DNA of 64,000 nucleotides from Shewanella woodyi ATCC 51908 (GCF_000019525.1 NC_010506.1:930001-994000), one strand, 5' to 3'; positions 54,706-63,764 are shown, counted from the stretch's first letter. Translations and numbers: made by a program. Notes: generated by a model from the letters alone, not told the origin.

Positions 54706-54993
54706 TGCCGTGTACCTATTTAGGTTATTCCACTGTTGGAAAAAGCGGGCGCATGTTAACCCAAGCGACCGCGTATTGAAACTGTGTTTTTTAAATTAAA
54801 ACTAACAGTTTTTATTCTAAAGAGTTATATCTGAACTGCAAGCCGCAATCCTACGGTGAGTTTGTGACAGTATTATTACACTAAATGGATTCAATGAATT
54901 ATTAATTAATTTTTAATGAATCTTTCATTACATCGATTAGGTACAACTCTGGTATTGTGCTTAACAATAGATAATAGAGCGAGCAATTGTCCG

Positions 54994-56496
54994 ATGGACG
55001 CTGAGATAGAACTAAAATTATTTTTTCAATTAGAACAACAAGAAGCGTTAATTCAGTTACTCGATAATCTTCCTCATTCTGAGCCGCAATGGTGTCGAAA
55101 CCTCACGAATGCCTACTTTGAAACTCCTGATTTACAGCTTAGACGTTGGGATATGGGATTACGAGTCAGAGGTTGTGATGGTGCGTTAGAACAGACGATA
55201 AAAACAGCAGGCAGTGTTATTGGTGGCATCCATTCCCGCCCAGAATTCAATGTTGATATCGATCAAAACTTTCCGATCCTTTCTCTTTTTCCTGAAAAAA
55301 TATGGCCCGACAAGTCGATAATTTCATCAGTGCAATCTAAATTAACCTGCTTGTTTCATACTGATTTCACAAGGCGAACTTGGCATATTTATGTCGATAA
55401 TAGCCTTATTGAGGTGGCACTGGATGTTGGGCAGATAGCTGTCGATGTGGCTGGTGAACAGCGAGTTGAACCCATTTGTGAGCTTGAGTTTGAGCTGATG
55501 GCTGGTGAAGCTCAAGCTTTGATAAAACTTGGCCGTCAGGTAGCTCAATCTCTGCCTGTTAGACTGGGTAAGGCGAGTAAAGCACAAAGAGGCTACCGCT
55601 TAGCTGCGCAGGCAAGCCCCCTTAGTTTAGAGGTGTTGGAGTTTATCACCCTCAAGCCTGAACAAGATCTTAAACAAACCTTGATTGATCTGTTGAGCAC
55701 AGGCCTTGAGCGTTGGCAGTTACTGGAGGCGATGATATTAGAGTCTGACTCGGCGCTGGATAAGCAACTCCCTACACTCTGTTATCGCCTGCGAGCCTGC
55801 ATAAGGCTACTGCGCTGTACTTTAGCTCAGTTTGAGCTGCTTAGTGCTGAGCTTACGAGTAAGTTTGACTGCATTGAGGCGCATCTGGAGTTTGTTGAGT
55901 CTAGTTTGAGCTGTGTCGAGATCTTAAAAGAGAGGAGCCTATTAATTTCCAAACTGCCTCAATCTAAAACATTAACAGAGCTGGTATCGATGCAACTCTT
56001 GCTGCTAAGTATTCCTCAGCGTGTGGGGAAGATGTTAGATGATCTCTGTTATGGCGGTTTGCAACTATCATTGGTTGAGCTTCTGTTTGCGTTTAAATCA
56101 GGTCAACAAACGCTGGATAGTGAGAGCTCTTTACAGGCATTTGCAGACAAGATGCAGGAAGCATCTTGGTTAAGAATTGTGAACTTGATGCCATCGGAGA
56201 TGGATTTGAGTAGTACTGATTACCAAGATTTTGCCCGAGCGCTGGATGAGAGTGTGTTTGTTGGCGTTGCCTATGGTGGACTCTATTCGGCAAAGTCGAG
56301 GGATCTATTTCGATTACCCTGGCAAGATCTTGTTCTCGGGATCCGGACATTAGCCGCTTATCGCAAGTTAGCGGAGCTTAGCCAAGAAAATGGCATTGAT
56401 ATCTCACCATGGCTAACTAACAAAGAGGATAGCTTGCTGTTTGCTATGGAGCACTCTAGACGAACAGCGTTAAAAAATGAGCCCTATTGGCGCTAA
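54994..56496 (+). CDS. ygiF: Inorganic triphosphatase YgiF (CYTH-CHAD)
   Basis: The CYTH domain (residues 1-205) begins with E-I-E-L-K, the metal-binding ExExK motif, directly after the start ATG at 54994, and continues with NAYFETPDLQLRRWDMGLRVR, TIKTAG, HSRPEFNVDI, CELEFELM and KASKAQRGYRL. The C-terminal part (about 210-500) is a CHAD-like helical domain. In E. coli YgiF hydrolyses inorganic triphosphate. An earlier in-frame ATG at 54916 would add 26 residues before the ExExK motif and is unlikely. A strong hairpin follows, overlapping the end of the convergent channel gene. Confidence 0.92.
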   Translation: MDAEIELKLFFQLEQQEALIQLLDNLPHSEPQWCRNLTNAYFETPDLQLRRWDMGLRVRGCDGALEQTIKTAGSVIGGIHSRPEFNVDIDQNFPILSLFPEKIWPDKSIISSVQSKLTCLFHTDFTRRTWHIYVDNSLIEVALDVGQIAVDVAGEQRVEPICELEFELMAGEAQALIKLGRQVAQSLPVRLGKASKAQRGYRLAAQASPLSLEVLEFITLKPEQDLKQTLIDLLSTGLERWQLLEAMILESDSALDKQLPTLCYRLRACIRLLRCTLAQFELLSAELTSKFDCIEAHLEFVESSLSCVEILKERSLLISKLPQSKTLTELVSMQLLLLSIPQRVGKMLDDLCYGGLQLSLVELLFAFKSGQQTLDSESSLQAFADKMQEASWLRIVNLMPSEMDLSSTDYQDFARALDESVFVGVAYGGLYSAKSRDLFRLPWQDLVLGIRTLAAYRKLAELSQENGIDISPWLTNKEDSLLFAMEHSRRTALKNEPYWR

Positions 56497-56504
56497 TCAA
56501 CTAA

Positions 56505-56539
56505 AAGCTAAACGATAGGGCTTCTTTATCGTTTAGCTT
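56505..56539. terminator. Bidirectional terminator of ygiF and the channel gene
   Basis: AAGCTAAACGATA and TATCGTTTAGCTT form a perfect 13-bp stem around nine bases. The stop codon of the convergent channel gene at 56533 lies inside the right arm. Confidence 0.88.
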
Positions 56540-57345
56540 GATTTACCAGAGCTACTTCGCTCCTGTTTGAGTTCTTGTTGTAGCTCATCTATCTGCTTGA
56601 GCAACATCCCTTGATTGGCCTCCATTCTCTCTAAAGCATCATGGAGTTCAGTGCGGATCTCTTTGCTCTGAGCTTCAATCTTTTCCGACTCATCGGGGGC
56701 GATAAAGAGCGAAGCCATGTAACCTGAGATCACACCGAAGAAGCTGACCCCACAGATGATCACAATGCCGCCAATTACATGTCCAGCCGTGGTCACTGGA
56801 TAGTAATCACCGTATCCCACGGTAGATATGGTGACTAATGCCCACCAAATGGCGTTCTCAGCCGTTTGTATATTGGCATCAGGGACGCCACTCTCTACGA
56901 TCAAAATCAAGACTGATGAGAAGGTTAATATGGTCACCATGGCAACGAGTAGGCTGGCTAGGGTCGCTTGTCTGCGCTGTTTAACCATAGGCACGATAAA
57001 GGACTGTGCCATGCGAATAAGGCGTATTACACGTAAGATCTGAAATAGCCTCGCAAACCTAAGTGGTTCAATGACCGGAATGCTGGCAACAAAGTCTATC
57101 CAGTTATGTTTAATATAATAGACTTTGTCATCGGCTCGGGCTAAGCCATAAAAGAAGTAAGTGAGGAAGATAATACAGATGCTGAAGTCAACGGCGGTGA
57201 GTAAGCGTTTTGTTTCTGGTTCTAACTTTGCAAAGCTCAGTACCAGCACCACGATGACAGAAAGGAGTGAAAGCGCCATCATGGCAAGCTGAAAAGGGGT
57301 CAGCTCCTCTTCTGTTTGGGGTAACCATTTTTTTCTTTCTGCCAT
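56533..57345 (-). CDS. Six-TM potassium channel of the voltage-gated type
   Basis: A 270-residue channel subunit with six membrane segments. S4 carries spaced arginines (RFARLFQILRVIRLIRMAQ at about residues 93-112), and the pore loop has the K+ selectivity filter TVGYGD (about 175-180) preceded by NAIWWALVTIS. The C-terminal 55 residues form a coiled coil (IDELQQELKQE) that should tetramerise. The gene is the distal member of the yjf-like cluster and is 46 bases from the preceding gene on the same strand, so it probably shares its promoter. Confidence 0.93.
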   Translation of the reverse strand: MAERKKWLPQTEEELTPFQLAMMALSLLSVIVVLVLSFAKLEPETKRLLTAVDFSICIIFLTYFFYGLARADDKVYYIKHNWIDFVASIPVIEPLRFARLFQILRVIRLIRMAQSFIVPMVKQRRQATLASLLVAMVTILTFSSVLILIVESGVPDANIQTAENAIWWALVTISTVGYGDYYPVTTAGHVIGGIVIICGVSFFGVISGYMASLFIAPDESEKIEAQSKEIRTELHDALERMEANQGMLLKQIDELQQELKQERSSSGKSS

Positions 57346-57391
57346 GTTAACGTCCGCTTGTTTTATCTAGAATCATACCTTTAACTAGAGT

Positions 57392-57724
57392 CTACTTGTT
57401 TTCATCTCCAAAGTGGATCAAGTCATCCAAAACTCGCTTTTTAATTTCGAGTTGGTCTTGTGGGGATAGCTGATACTTTTCGGCCAGTTGTACATAATCT
57501 TCTGGACTGAGAGAGACGGTGAGTCTGGGACGTTTAGGACGCTTGGTGACTGATAGCCCGAGTATGGTGCGGATCTGATCTGAGGGACTAACACCTGAAT
57601 CCAGTGCAGCTTTACGGATCGAATATTGGAACTGCTCATCAAGATCGAATGCTACTTGTGTAGCTTTAGCTGCTTTTTGGTTTTGTAACCATTGTTCTGG
57701 TAGAGGATGTTTCGGTTTAGTCAT
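57392..57724 (-). CDS. Conserved-looking small cytoplasmic protein
   Basis: A 110-residue protein with KKRPKRPRLTVSLSPEDYVQLAEKYQLS near its middle; the spacing of basic, hydrophobic and SLSPEDY residues is reminiscent of ribbon-helix-helix proteins, and an earlier FQYSIRKAALDSGVSPSDQIRTILGL stretch of RHH type suggests a duplicated motif. This makes it a candidate for the regulator of the cluster. AAGGT precedes the ATG. It lies between yjfK and the channel gene. Confidence 0.65.
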   Translation of the reverse strand: MTKPKHPLPEQWLQNQKAAKATQVAFDLDEQFQYSIRKAALDSGVSPSDQIRTILGLSVTKRPKRPRLTVSLSPEDYVQLAEKYQLSPQDQLEIKKRVLDDLIHFGDENK

Positions 57725-57796
57725 TCCGGTTACCTTTTTATTACTCTAATCTTGAAACTGAGGTTCCTAGGACCTAGGTTCTAGGAACACCAAAGT

Positions 57797-58450
57797 TTAC
57801 TTTCCTGGCCAGTAGTCTCTGATATCAGAAAGAGAGCGGTAGAGGGTTAACATGACATCTGTTTCGCCACCCTCATAGACCTCAACGTCAATGGCAAACT
57901 TCTCCTCATCATCGAGTAGAAAGTAGGACTCAAAAGCATCGCCTCTGGCACCATTGTCATCTTGAGGTGGCTTTTTACCGCGGTAATCGGCTCGGTGGAA
58001 ATAACCAAACTGGGCAAAATTAACCTGGTGATACTCTTTGCCTAACCAGTTTTCAAATTCGTTGGATAGCTCATTTGGCAAGGGTTGAGTGGTGAGCATG
58101 GCTTGCTCATCCTCTTCAAAAATAGCGCTAAACTGATCCAGATCGAAAATCTGTTCAACTTGACTACGGTTGACCTTAATAGAGAAAGCCAGATAGGTCT
58201 CGTCATCTTCATCAAGGGAGAGGAAAATAGTCTCCTGTCCATGACCTTTGAGTACCCACTCCGCTTTTTGACTGCGCTCAAACTCATAAGTGTTGACGGA
58301 CTCGACCCTTAATTGTTGACCGCGAAGTTGAGCCGGCAGGGCAAAACTGTCATCGAGAGAGATCATATCTCCCTTCATCAGTTGAGAGGGGTGAGTGAGC
58401 TGACGTGCTGGCTCCTCTTTTTTACCGAATAGGCCTTTTAAAAATCCCAT
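57797..58450 (-). CDS. yjfK: DUF2491 protein, YjfK family
   Basis: A 217-residue cytoplasmic protein beginning MGFLKGLFGKKEEPARQLTHPSQLMKGD, a start shared with E. coli YjfK. The rest is beta-rich and acidic (LDEDDETYLAF, FEEDEQAM, FLLDDEEKFAIDVEVYEGGETDVMLT). Function unknown; it occurs with PspA-like and DUF2170 proteins. AAGGAG spacing chooses the second of two adjacent ATGs. A hairpin lies between it and yjfJ, which may reduce its expression relative to the upstream genes. Confidence 0.88.
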   Translation of the reverse strand: MGFLKGLFGKKEEPARQLTHPSQLMKGDMISLDDSFALPAQLRGQQLRVESVNTYEFERSQKAEWVLKGHGQETIFLSLDEDDETYLAFSIKVNRSQVEQIFDLDQFSAIFEEDEQAMLTTQPLPNELSNEFENWLGKEYHQVNFAQFGYFHRADYRGKKPPQDDNGARGDAFESYFLLDDEEKFAIDVEVYEGGETDVMLTLYRSLSDIRDYWPGK

Positions 58451-58465
58451 CATCGACTCCTTACA

Positions 58466-58501
58466 AAAAGAGCGCTTTTCTTAAAAATTAAGAAAAGCGC
58501 T
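58466..58501 (-). terminator. Intra-cluster terminator / attenuator after yjfJ
   Basis: AGCGCTTTTCTTAA and its exact complement (14 bp) around AAA, followed on the minus strand by CTTTTTG. Placed between yjfJ and yjfK, 7 bases ahead of the yjfK ribosome site. Confidence 0.75.
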
Positions 58502-58569
58502 TCATCTTTAGCTTGTATATTGGCAATAGAGGTAAGCCTTAAGCTTCTCTCTATCCTTAAGCTTTATAT

Positions 58570-59256
58570 TTACTTACGCGCTTTTAGGCGATCGAGTACC
58601 GCGTTTGCGTTAGACTTCTGCTCACCAATACCAGCCTGAGCCAATTTATCATGTAGTGACTTGTCACTGTTTTCATCGGCAAGTTGCTCTGCGGCAACAA
58701 GGCGGTCATCAAACTGCTGCTGACGAGCCTTGATACGCTCCAGCGAATCTTTTGCGTTTAATAGCTTTGAGCTGCTGCCTGCAAAAGAGTCTGTGATGCT
58801 AGCAGTGGCTTTTTGAACACTTTCAGTGGTCTTAACCATGCTTAGCTGACGCTGGTAATCGGTCAGTTGACGCTCAGTTTTACGCACGAGCTCTTTAAGA
58901 CGAGTCGCGTGAGCGGTAAAGTTAGCGTTTGCACTTTGCTGCTCAGCAAGCTCTTGGTCTAGTTGAGAGATCTTCTCTGCAACTTCCATTGCTAGTGCTT
59001 CATTCTCTTTCTCAAGAGCTTGAGTTGCATAACCTTCATGTTCGCTGATTGAACGCTTTAGGCGATCAACTTCACGGCTGGCTTGCATCTCTTTTGCCAT
59101 GACGTCAGTTAGCTCACGCTTAGCTTTAGTTAAGTGGTTCTCTGCATCACGGATCTCCTGTTCGAAGATACGGGTTGAGTTAGCGTCAACTATGCTTTGG
59201 CCAACTTCAGTAGCACCACCACGGAAAGCAGTTATAATCTTGTTTAGTATGCCCAT
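58570..59256 (-). CDS. yjfJ: PspA/IM30-family protein, YjfJ type
   Basis: A 228-residue, almost wholly coiled-coil protein related to PspA/ESCRT-III membrane-remodelling proteins. MGILNKIITAFRGGATEVGQSIVDANSTRIFEQEIRDAENHL is the amphipathic start and first helix; a short C-terminal GIGEQKSNANAVLDRLKAR closes as in E. coli YjfJ. The ATG at 59256 has AAGGAG upstream and an earlier one at 59295 is not used. It should bind the inner membrane and act in envelope stress. It lies 70 bases downstream of yjfI on the same strand. Confidence 0.92.
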   Translation of the reverse strand: MGILNKIITAFRGGATEVGQSIVDANSTRIFEQEIRDAENHLTKAKRELTDVMAKEMQASREVDRLKRSISEHEGYATQALEKENEALAMEVAEKISQLDQELAEQQSANANFTAHATRLKELVRKTERQLTDYQRQLSMVKTTESVQKATASITDSFAGSSSKLLNAKDSLERIKARQQQFDDRLVAAEQLADENSDKSLHDKLAQAGIGEQKSNANAVLDRLKARK

Positions 59257-59326
59257 AATTGGCTCCTTATTGATAGTCGCGGCTGGTTGAGCCATGACTT
59301 AAAAATTCTGATAGTAAATTGTTTAC

Positions 59327-59740
59327 TTACTTTAAGAAGTCGGCCATCTCATCGATGACTTCCAGACAGTTGTCGGAAAGAACTGAAAGCTCAAGTTCTA
59401 TCTCCTGCATCTCTGACTGAACGGAAAGCGCGCCATAAACCACATATTTATCATCAATCTTTGCAAAAGATGACAGTGGCATAGGAATGTTGAGCTCTAG
59501 CATGGTCTCAAACATCTCTAGACGACGTTCCTGATTAACTTCATCTTCACCCCAAAGGTAACTGATGCAGAGAACTTGGTTTTCTGTCACCGATACGAAT
59601 ACAGGGATCTCTTCACGTCCAACGATATTGACTTGCAATACCTCGACCTCGCCATTGATTGGGTAGCAGTCAAACTGCAATCCAGTATGGCTCTTGTCAC
59701 AAAGATCATTTAGGTGGTTGGCAATAGTGTGAATGTTCAT
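59327..59740 (-). CDS. yjfI: DUF2170 protein, YjfI family
   Basis: A 137-residue acidic cytoplasmic protein with the DUF2170 pattern (DREEIPVFVSVTENQVLCISYLWGEDEVN, and a late ELELSVLSDNCLEVIDEM). First gene of the yjfIJK-channel transcript, preceded by AAGGA. Two copies of GACATA-W-TATGTC lie 13-60 bases upstream, so it is a likely regulated promoter. Function unknown; possibly a chaperone-like partner of the PspA protein. Confidence 0.88.
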   Translation of the reverse strand: MNIHTIANHLNDLCDKSHTGLQFDCYPINGEVEVLQVNIVGREEIPVFVSVTENQVLCISYLWGEDEVNQERRLEMFETMLELNIPMPLSSFAKIDDKYVVYGALSVQSEMQEIELELSVLSDNCLEVIDEMADFLK

Positions 59741-59752
59741 ATTTGTCCTTAT

Positions 59753-59799
59753 GACATATTATGTCTGCGATTAAAGATAGCACTACGACATAATATGTC
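59753..59799. promoter_or_regulatory. Two GACATAWTATGTC palindromes ahead of yjfI
   Basis: GACATATTATGTC at 59753-59765 and GACATAATATGTC at 59787-59799, with centres 34 bases apart. The first is 13 bases from the yjfI start, so a bound protein would block transcription or translation initiation. Confidence 0.75.
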
Positions 59800-59867
59800 A
59801 AGCGCTATTTTTCAGAAAAATGATTCGTCCTGAATCCTGTTAATTTAACTCTTCATTCTATGTGAGA

Positions 59868-61598
59868 TCAGAATAGTGTAACTCCCTGATTCTCAGACCA
59901 AGCTTGTTGGTGGTACTGGTATAACTGGGTGGAGCCAATTCGATTCGCTTCTATATTCTCTAACTCTTGATAGAAGTTGGCTGGGAACTCAAAAGACCCT
60001 TTTATCAGACCTGGGGTTAACCAGTCATCCTCAACTGATAGTTGGGTTATTTCGTTCAACCTTGCTCTAGCATTTTTACCAGATGCGGTGGCGATGCTCC
60101 AGCCCCACTCTCCAAAACTGGGGACGTTGTGATGATATTGATTCACATCGAAACCCGCTAGTGCTAAGGTTTTTCCAATTGAAATAAATGCCTTAGGTGC
60201 ATGGTAAGGAGAGGTTGACTGTACGGTTAGAGCACCATCTGCACTCAAGAGTTCCTTTAATTTTTTATAAAAGAGATCTGAATATAGCTTGTTTAGATCA
60301 GGATGACTCGGGTCAGGCAGATCGACAATGATGGCATCAAACTTCTCACCTTTTCTAAGGAGTTTATCCACCCCATTAAAAGCATCATCGACAATCACAT
60401 TGACTCTAGGATCGTTAAGGGCATCACCATTTAATCTCAGTAATGTGTCACTCAAACGCGCTGGCATATCGGCCTCATGGGAGGTGAAAAGCGCCAGCAG
60501 ATCTTTGTCGAGATCCATTAAAGTTACAGAGTCAGGTTGCCACTTAAGCACCTGTTTTAGCCCTAGTCCGTCTCCGCCGCCAATGATCAATACCTTATTG
60601 TGACGAGCGCTGGCTTCCATGGTTGGGTGAACCAAAAAGGCGTGATAAATATGCTCATCTTCACTGGAGAACTGCAGGCGGCCATTAATATAGAGAGAAT
60701 AAACAGGAGGGATACCGCTGCCTCTTAAACGTTCGGTGAACGTGAGTTGCTGAAAACGGGTCGATTTGGCGTAGATAACATTGTCTTTATAGAGCAAGTT
60801 ATTGAAATTTTGCTCCCAGCTGGGTCCGTGCCAAGCCAGTAGTAGCAGTATACCTGAGGCGATAAAATGCCCCACAAGCAAGATTTTTACGAATCGAATT
60901 CGATCCCAGAAACGCCAGATAAAAATAAAGCCAGCTAGCAAGTTAAAGCTAGCGGTTAATGCCGCTGCCAACTGAATATCGATGGCAAGCATAAAGCTGA
61001 CCCAGATAGCTGCCCCTATACCTGCACCTACATAGTCGGCGCCATATATGGTGCCCGCATTGTGCATCAGGTGCTCATCGCACAGGGATTGGCGAACACG
61101 AGCAATGAGAGGGATCTCCATGCCGATCATCAAACCCAATATTACGCCCCATACATAGGGAAGGTACTCACTGAGCTTTTGCAGTACACCAATAAAACCC
61201 CCTTCAGGTAGAAGATCTGGAGGCAGGCCCAAAGTGCTGGCGATGATAAGAGGAAGCTGTTGGCCGAAACCGATAATTGCGGCGGTGATCAAGATGGCCA
61301 GTGATCCACACAGGGCGACACTGAGCTCAAGTACTGCAAAACCTGTATAGGCGCAGCGAATCTTACGGGCAGCAAAAGCCCCAATCCCCATGGAGACGAT
61401 CATCAAGCCTATCATGGTGTAGATGGCGGCTTCTAGTGCGCCGAGAATGCGCCCTGCATAATGGGAGAGTAGATACTCATAGATTAAGCCACACCCAGCC
61501 AGAACCGCCATAATGCCAAGTAGCAGCGTATCGTCAAACCAACTTAATTTTCTCTCTTTGGGGTTTCCAGCCAGTGCTGGTTCAGTTACTTCACTCAC
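59868..61598 (-). CDS. Membrane-anchored spermidine-synthase-like aminopropyltransferase
   Basis: The 576-residue protein has seven to eight membrane segments in residues 25-255 and a SpeE-type methyltransferase-fold domain after about 265. The domain has SLYINGRLQFSSEDEHIYHAFLVHP, nucleotide-binding VLIIGGGDGLGLKQVLKW (about 330-347), TLMDLDKD and IVDLPDPSHPDLNKLYS, where the D-P pair sits at the catalytic Asp position of spermidine synthase. It may transfer aminopropyl groups to a polyamine, or act on another amine. The start is GTG. A 10-bp hairpin separates it from the DUF350 gene upstream. Confidence 0.87.
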   Translation of the reverse strand: MSEVTEPALAGNPKERKLSWFDDTLLLGIMAVLAGCGLIYEYLLSHYAGRILGALEAAIYTMIGLMIVSMGIGAFAARKIRCAYTGFAVLELSVALCGSLAILITAAIIGFGQQLPLIIASTLGLPPDLLPEGGFIGVLQKLSEYLPYVWGVILGLMIGMEIPLIARVRQSLCDEHLMHNAGTIYGADYVGAGIGAAIWVSFMLAIDIQLAAALTASFNLLAGFIFIWRFWDRIRFVKILLVGHFIASGILLLLAWHGPSWEQNFNNLLYKDNVIYAKSTRFQQLTFTERLRGSGIPPVYSLYINGRLQFSSEDEHIYHAFLVHPTMEASARHNKVLIIGGGDGLGLKQVLKWQPDSVTLMDLDKDLLALFTSHEADMPARLSDTLLRLNGDALNDPRVNVIVDDAFNGVDKLLRKGEKFDAIIVDLPDPSHPDLNKLYSDLFYKKLKELLSADGALTVQSTSPYHAPKAFISIGKTLALAGFDVNQYHHNVPSFGEWGWSIATASGKNARARLNEITQLSVEDDWLTPGLIKGSFEFPANFYQELENIEANRIGSTQLYQYHQQAWSENQGVTLF

Positions 61599-61634
61599 TG
61601 AGTACTCACGTTTCGCTATTTGCAGATAGTAAAA

Positions 61635-61669
61635 TGGGCGACTACCCCCAAATTATGGATAGTCGCCCA
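61635..61669 (-). terminator. Hairpin between the DUF350 gene and the aminopropyltransferase gene
   Basis: TGGGCGACTA and TAGTCGCCCA form a perfect 10-bp GC-rich stem around 15 bases. On the minus strand it is followed by TTTTACT, so it may be a partial terminator. Confidence 0.65.
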
Positions 61670-61689
61670 AGGTGTTCAATCTTATTTGA

Positions 61690-62589
61690 TTAAGCCATTA
61701 AACTGGTGAGGATCAAGGCGATGGCGACACTCAGTGCAAGCTCAACGGTCGCAACACCTATGTTGTGTTGCTTCTCGACCTCTTCAGCAAGGTTAATATT
61801 TACCATGACCAGTTTTTTCACTAACTTAATTAGCAGTGTCAGTGCGATAAGCATGATCACTGAGAAGACCATCCAGCCAGCGATGTTCGCTAGGTAGGCT
61901 TGGGGGCTATAGATAATGAAGTGGCTGGCGGCATTAAAGCTCAATGCCATGGCAAGCATGTACCCGCTGTGGCGGATTGCAACGGCTTTATGACCTTGCA
62001 CTAAGGCTTCTTGCATAGAGGCGTTTTGATTACGTTTGGCATAGCGGTGCTCACGAAAACGTGTAAGCAGGACTAACATCAGCTGAGAGATTGCGAAGGC
62101 ACTGAAGATAGCGATAAAGGTGTCTAAGGTAAGATCTTCAGCCCATAACAGCACCGAACGTATGATAATCGCGGTAGCAATGGCGGCACTGGCATCAACG
62201 ATGGCAACGGAGATATTTCCTTTGAGGATCAGCTCGCTTTTGTTGAACTCATTTAGGGCTATTTTATCGTGAAGATAGCGGCCTAGCTTAATTAAGATAA
62301 GGCCAAATAAACCATAGGCGGTCATGCCAACGGCTTCCACTAGATAGGAGTGGGCTGCTTCGCCAGTGATAGCGCCAGTTAACACAATACCTAAACCGGC
62401 GATGGCACCAGCAGTGCTTATGCCGAATGCAAAGTTATCTTTTTCTGAGAGCTCAACCCGGCTATCGACTTTAATTGTCCAGCCCTGCAGGTAACGCATA
62501 AAGGTTAAAAGAATTATCGCTATAGTCAGATCAATGGCGAGAATGATAACCAGATCTTGTGTGATACCGAAGTCTTGAAATAATGTCAT
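61690..62589 (-). CDS. Double-DUF350 membrane protein, YjfL type
   Basis: The 299-residue protein has eight hydrophobic segments in two repeats of about 140 residues, each a DUF350 unit. E. coli YjfL has a single such unit of about 130 residues, so this is a tandem duplication. Repeat one has FAFGISTAGAIAGLGIVLTG, and repeat two has a matching RHSGYMLAMALSFNAASHF. Function unknown; it occurs with PspA-like proteins. AAGGAA precedes the ATG, 13 bases after the lipoprotein gene. Confidence 0.87.
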   Translation of the reverse strand: MTLFQDFGITQDLVIILAIDLTIAIILLTFMRYLQGWTIKVDSRVELSEKDNFAFGISTAGAIAGLGIVLTGAITGEAAHSYLVEAVGMTAYGLFGLILIKLGRYLHDKIALNEFNKSELILKGNISVAIVDASAAIATAIIIRSVLLWAEDLTLDTFIAIFSAFAISQLMLVLLTRFREHRYAKRNQNASMQEALVQGHKAVAIRHSGYMLAMALSFNAASHFIIYSPQAYLANIAGWMVFSVIMLIALTLLIKLVKKLVMVNINLAEEVEKQHNIGVATVELALSVAIALILTSLMA

Positions 62590-62602
62590 GTGGGTTCCTT
62601 AC

Positions 62603-63562
62603 CTATTTTCCTCGGCGTACACCGCGAGTAGTGCGACTGTTAGAATTGCGGAAGTTACTGTTCTTAGAGTAGTTAGAACGGAACTTACTGCCACTTTTGC
62701 TACTGCTACCTGTTGAGCTAGCCTTAGGTGTACTTGTGCTTTGACGGGACAAACTTGTTGAGCCTGAACGCGATTTTGCGTAGGGGCTGTCAAATTTCTT
62801 CCCTTGGGAACTGAACTGTTTCTTGGTGCGCTCAAAGGTTTTGTTCTGTGCCCTAGCTTGCTTTGGTGAGGTGTAGCGGTAACGCCCTACATCATTGTAG
62901 TAGCTATAGTTTCTTCGGCTTGACCAACGATCGTAACCGATAGGCCCACGCATCACATTCGAGAACATGGAATACATGCCATACCAAGCCCAAAAAGACA
63001 TACCATTAGAGCCAGTTTGCCAGCTGCCGTAACCTGGATTACCTACAAGTTGGCTGCCTGCACCAAAATCTTCCGCACCGTTGGCAAGTGCCGCAGCTTC
63101 ACGGCTAATTGAGTTCACTCTTGCTAATGCGCCGTTAGACATATCGGCTACGACGTTAAGAGGATCTGACAGCATATCGTTAAAGAGGCTAGGATCGGCA
63201 GCCTGATAGATATTTTCAGCTTCAGCTAGCTGCTGATCGAGATCGACGAAGTTTTTGGCATCACCAAGCTCTTGATAGCGGCGGACCAAAGAGGTAAACA
63301 TGGGTCCTTGCTGTGTCGCGTCTTTAGCGAGCTCATTAAAGAGGGGAGCCATATCCGGTTGCTGTTTCGCTAAAATACCACTGTACTGTTTAAGTAAAGT
63401 GGCGTTACGAATCTGGCCGTTATCGAGCATCTGCCCGAGGGAATCGATTCTCTGGCCTGCTAATTGCTGATATTTAGCAATTTGATCAGGCCTGTCATCG
63501 CCGCAACCGACTAAGGTCATTAGCAATGTTAGGGTGAGAACACGTATTAGCATCGCTGCCAT
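62603..63562 (-). CDS. Putative lipoprotein with Ser/Arg-rich tail, first gene of the cluster
   Basis: The 319-residue product has a lipobox LMTLVGC (Cys at about residue 20). Residues 25-150 are helical; 175-225 is rich in Trp, Tyr and Gly (YGSWQTGSNGMSFWAWYGMYSM); the last 100 residues are low-complexity and very basic (Ser, Arg, Lys), which is unusual for an exported protein. It resembles no family that I can name. GGAG precedes the ATG at 63562. The promoter region shared with glnE carries one GACATAWTATGTC box. Confidence 0.75.
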   Translation of the reverse strand: MAAMLIRVLTLTLLMTLVGCGDDRPDQIAKYQQLAGQRIDSLGQMLDNGQIRNATLLKQYSGILAKQQPDMAPLFNELAKDATQQGPMFTSLVRRYQELGDAKNFVDLDQQLAEAENIYQAADPSLFNDMLSDPLNVVADMSNGALARVNSISREAAALANGAEDFGAGSQLVGNPGYGSWQTGSNGMSFWAWYGMYSMFSNVMRGPIGYDRWSSRRNYSYYNDVGRYRYTSPKQARAQNKTFERTKKQFSSQGKKFDSPYAKSRSGSTSLSRQSTSTPKASSTGSSSKSGSKFRSNYSKNSNFRNSNSRTTRGVRRGK

Positions 63563-63751
63563 GTTTTCTCCATTTTGATAGGGTAGAGGTTAATTATAAA
63601 TATCTATTTTTAGCTATCTATTTCATAACTTAATATATCTAGATTTAAGTTATAGTAACCTCTAGATTGAATTAAAAAGTACTCTTTTTTTATTTAACTT
63701 GTGTCATAGGGCCTTTAGACCCATTTAACGTCACATTTCTGTTACCACAAA

Positions 63752-63764
63752 GACATATTATGTC
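63752..63764. promoter_or_regulatory. GACATATTATGTC palindrome between the lipoprotein gene and glnE
   Basis: Identical to the box at 59753-59765. It lies 190 bases before the lipoprotein start and 49 bases before glnE, so it may act on either. Confidence 0.7.
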
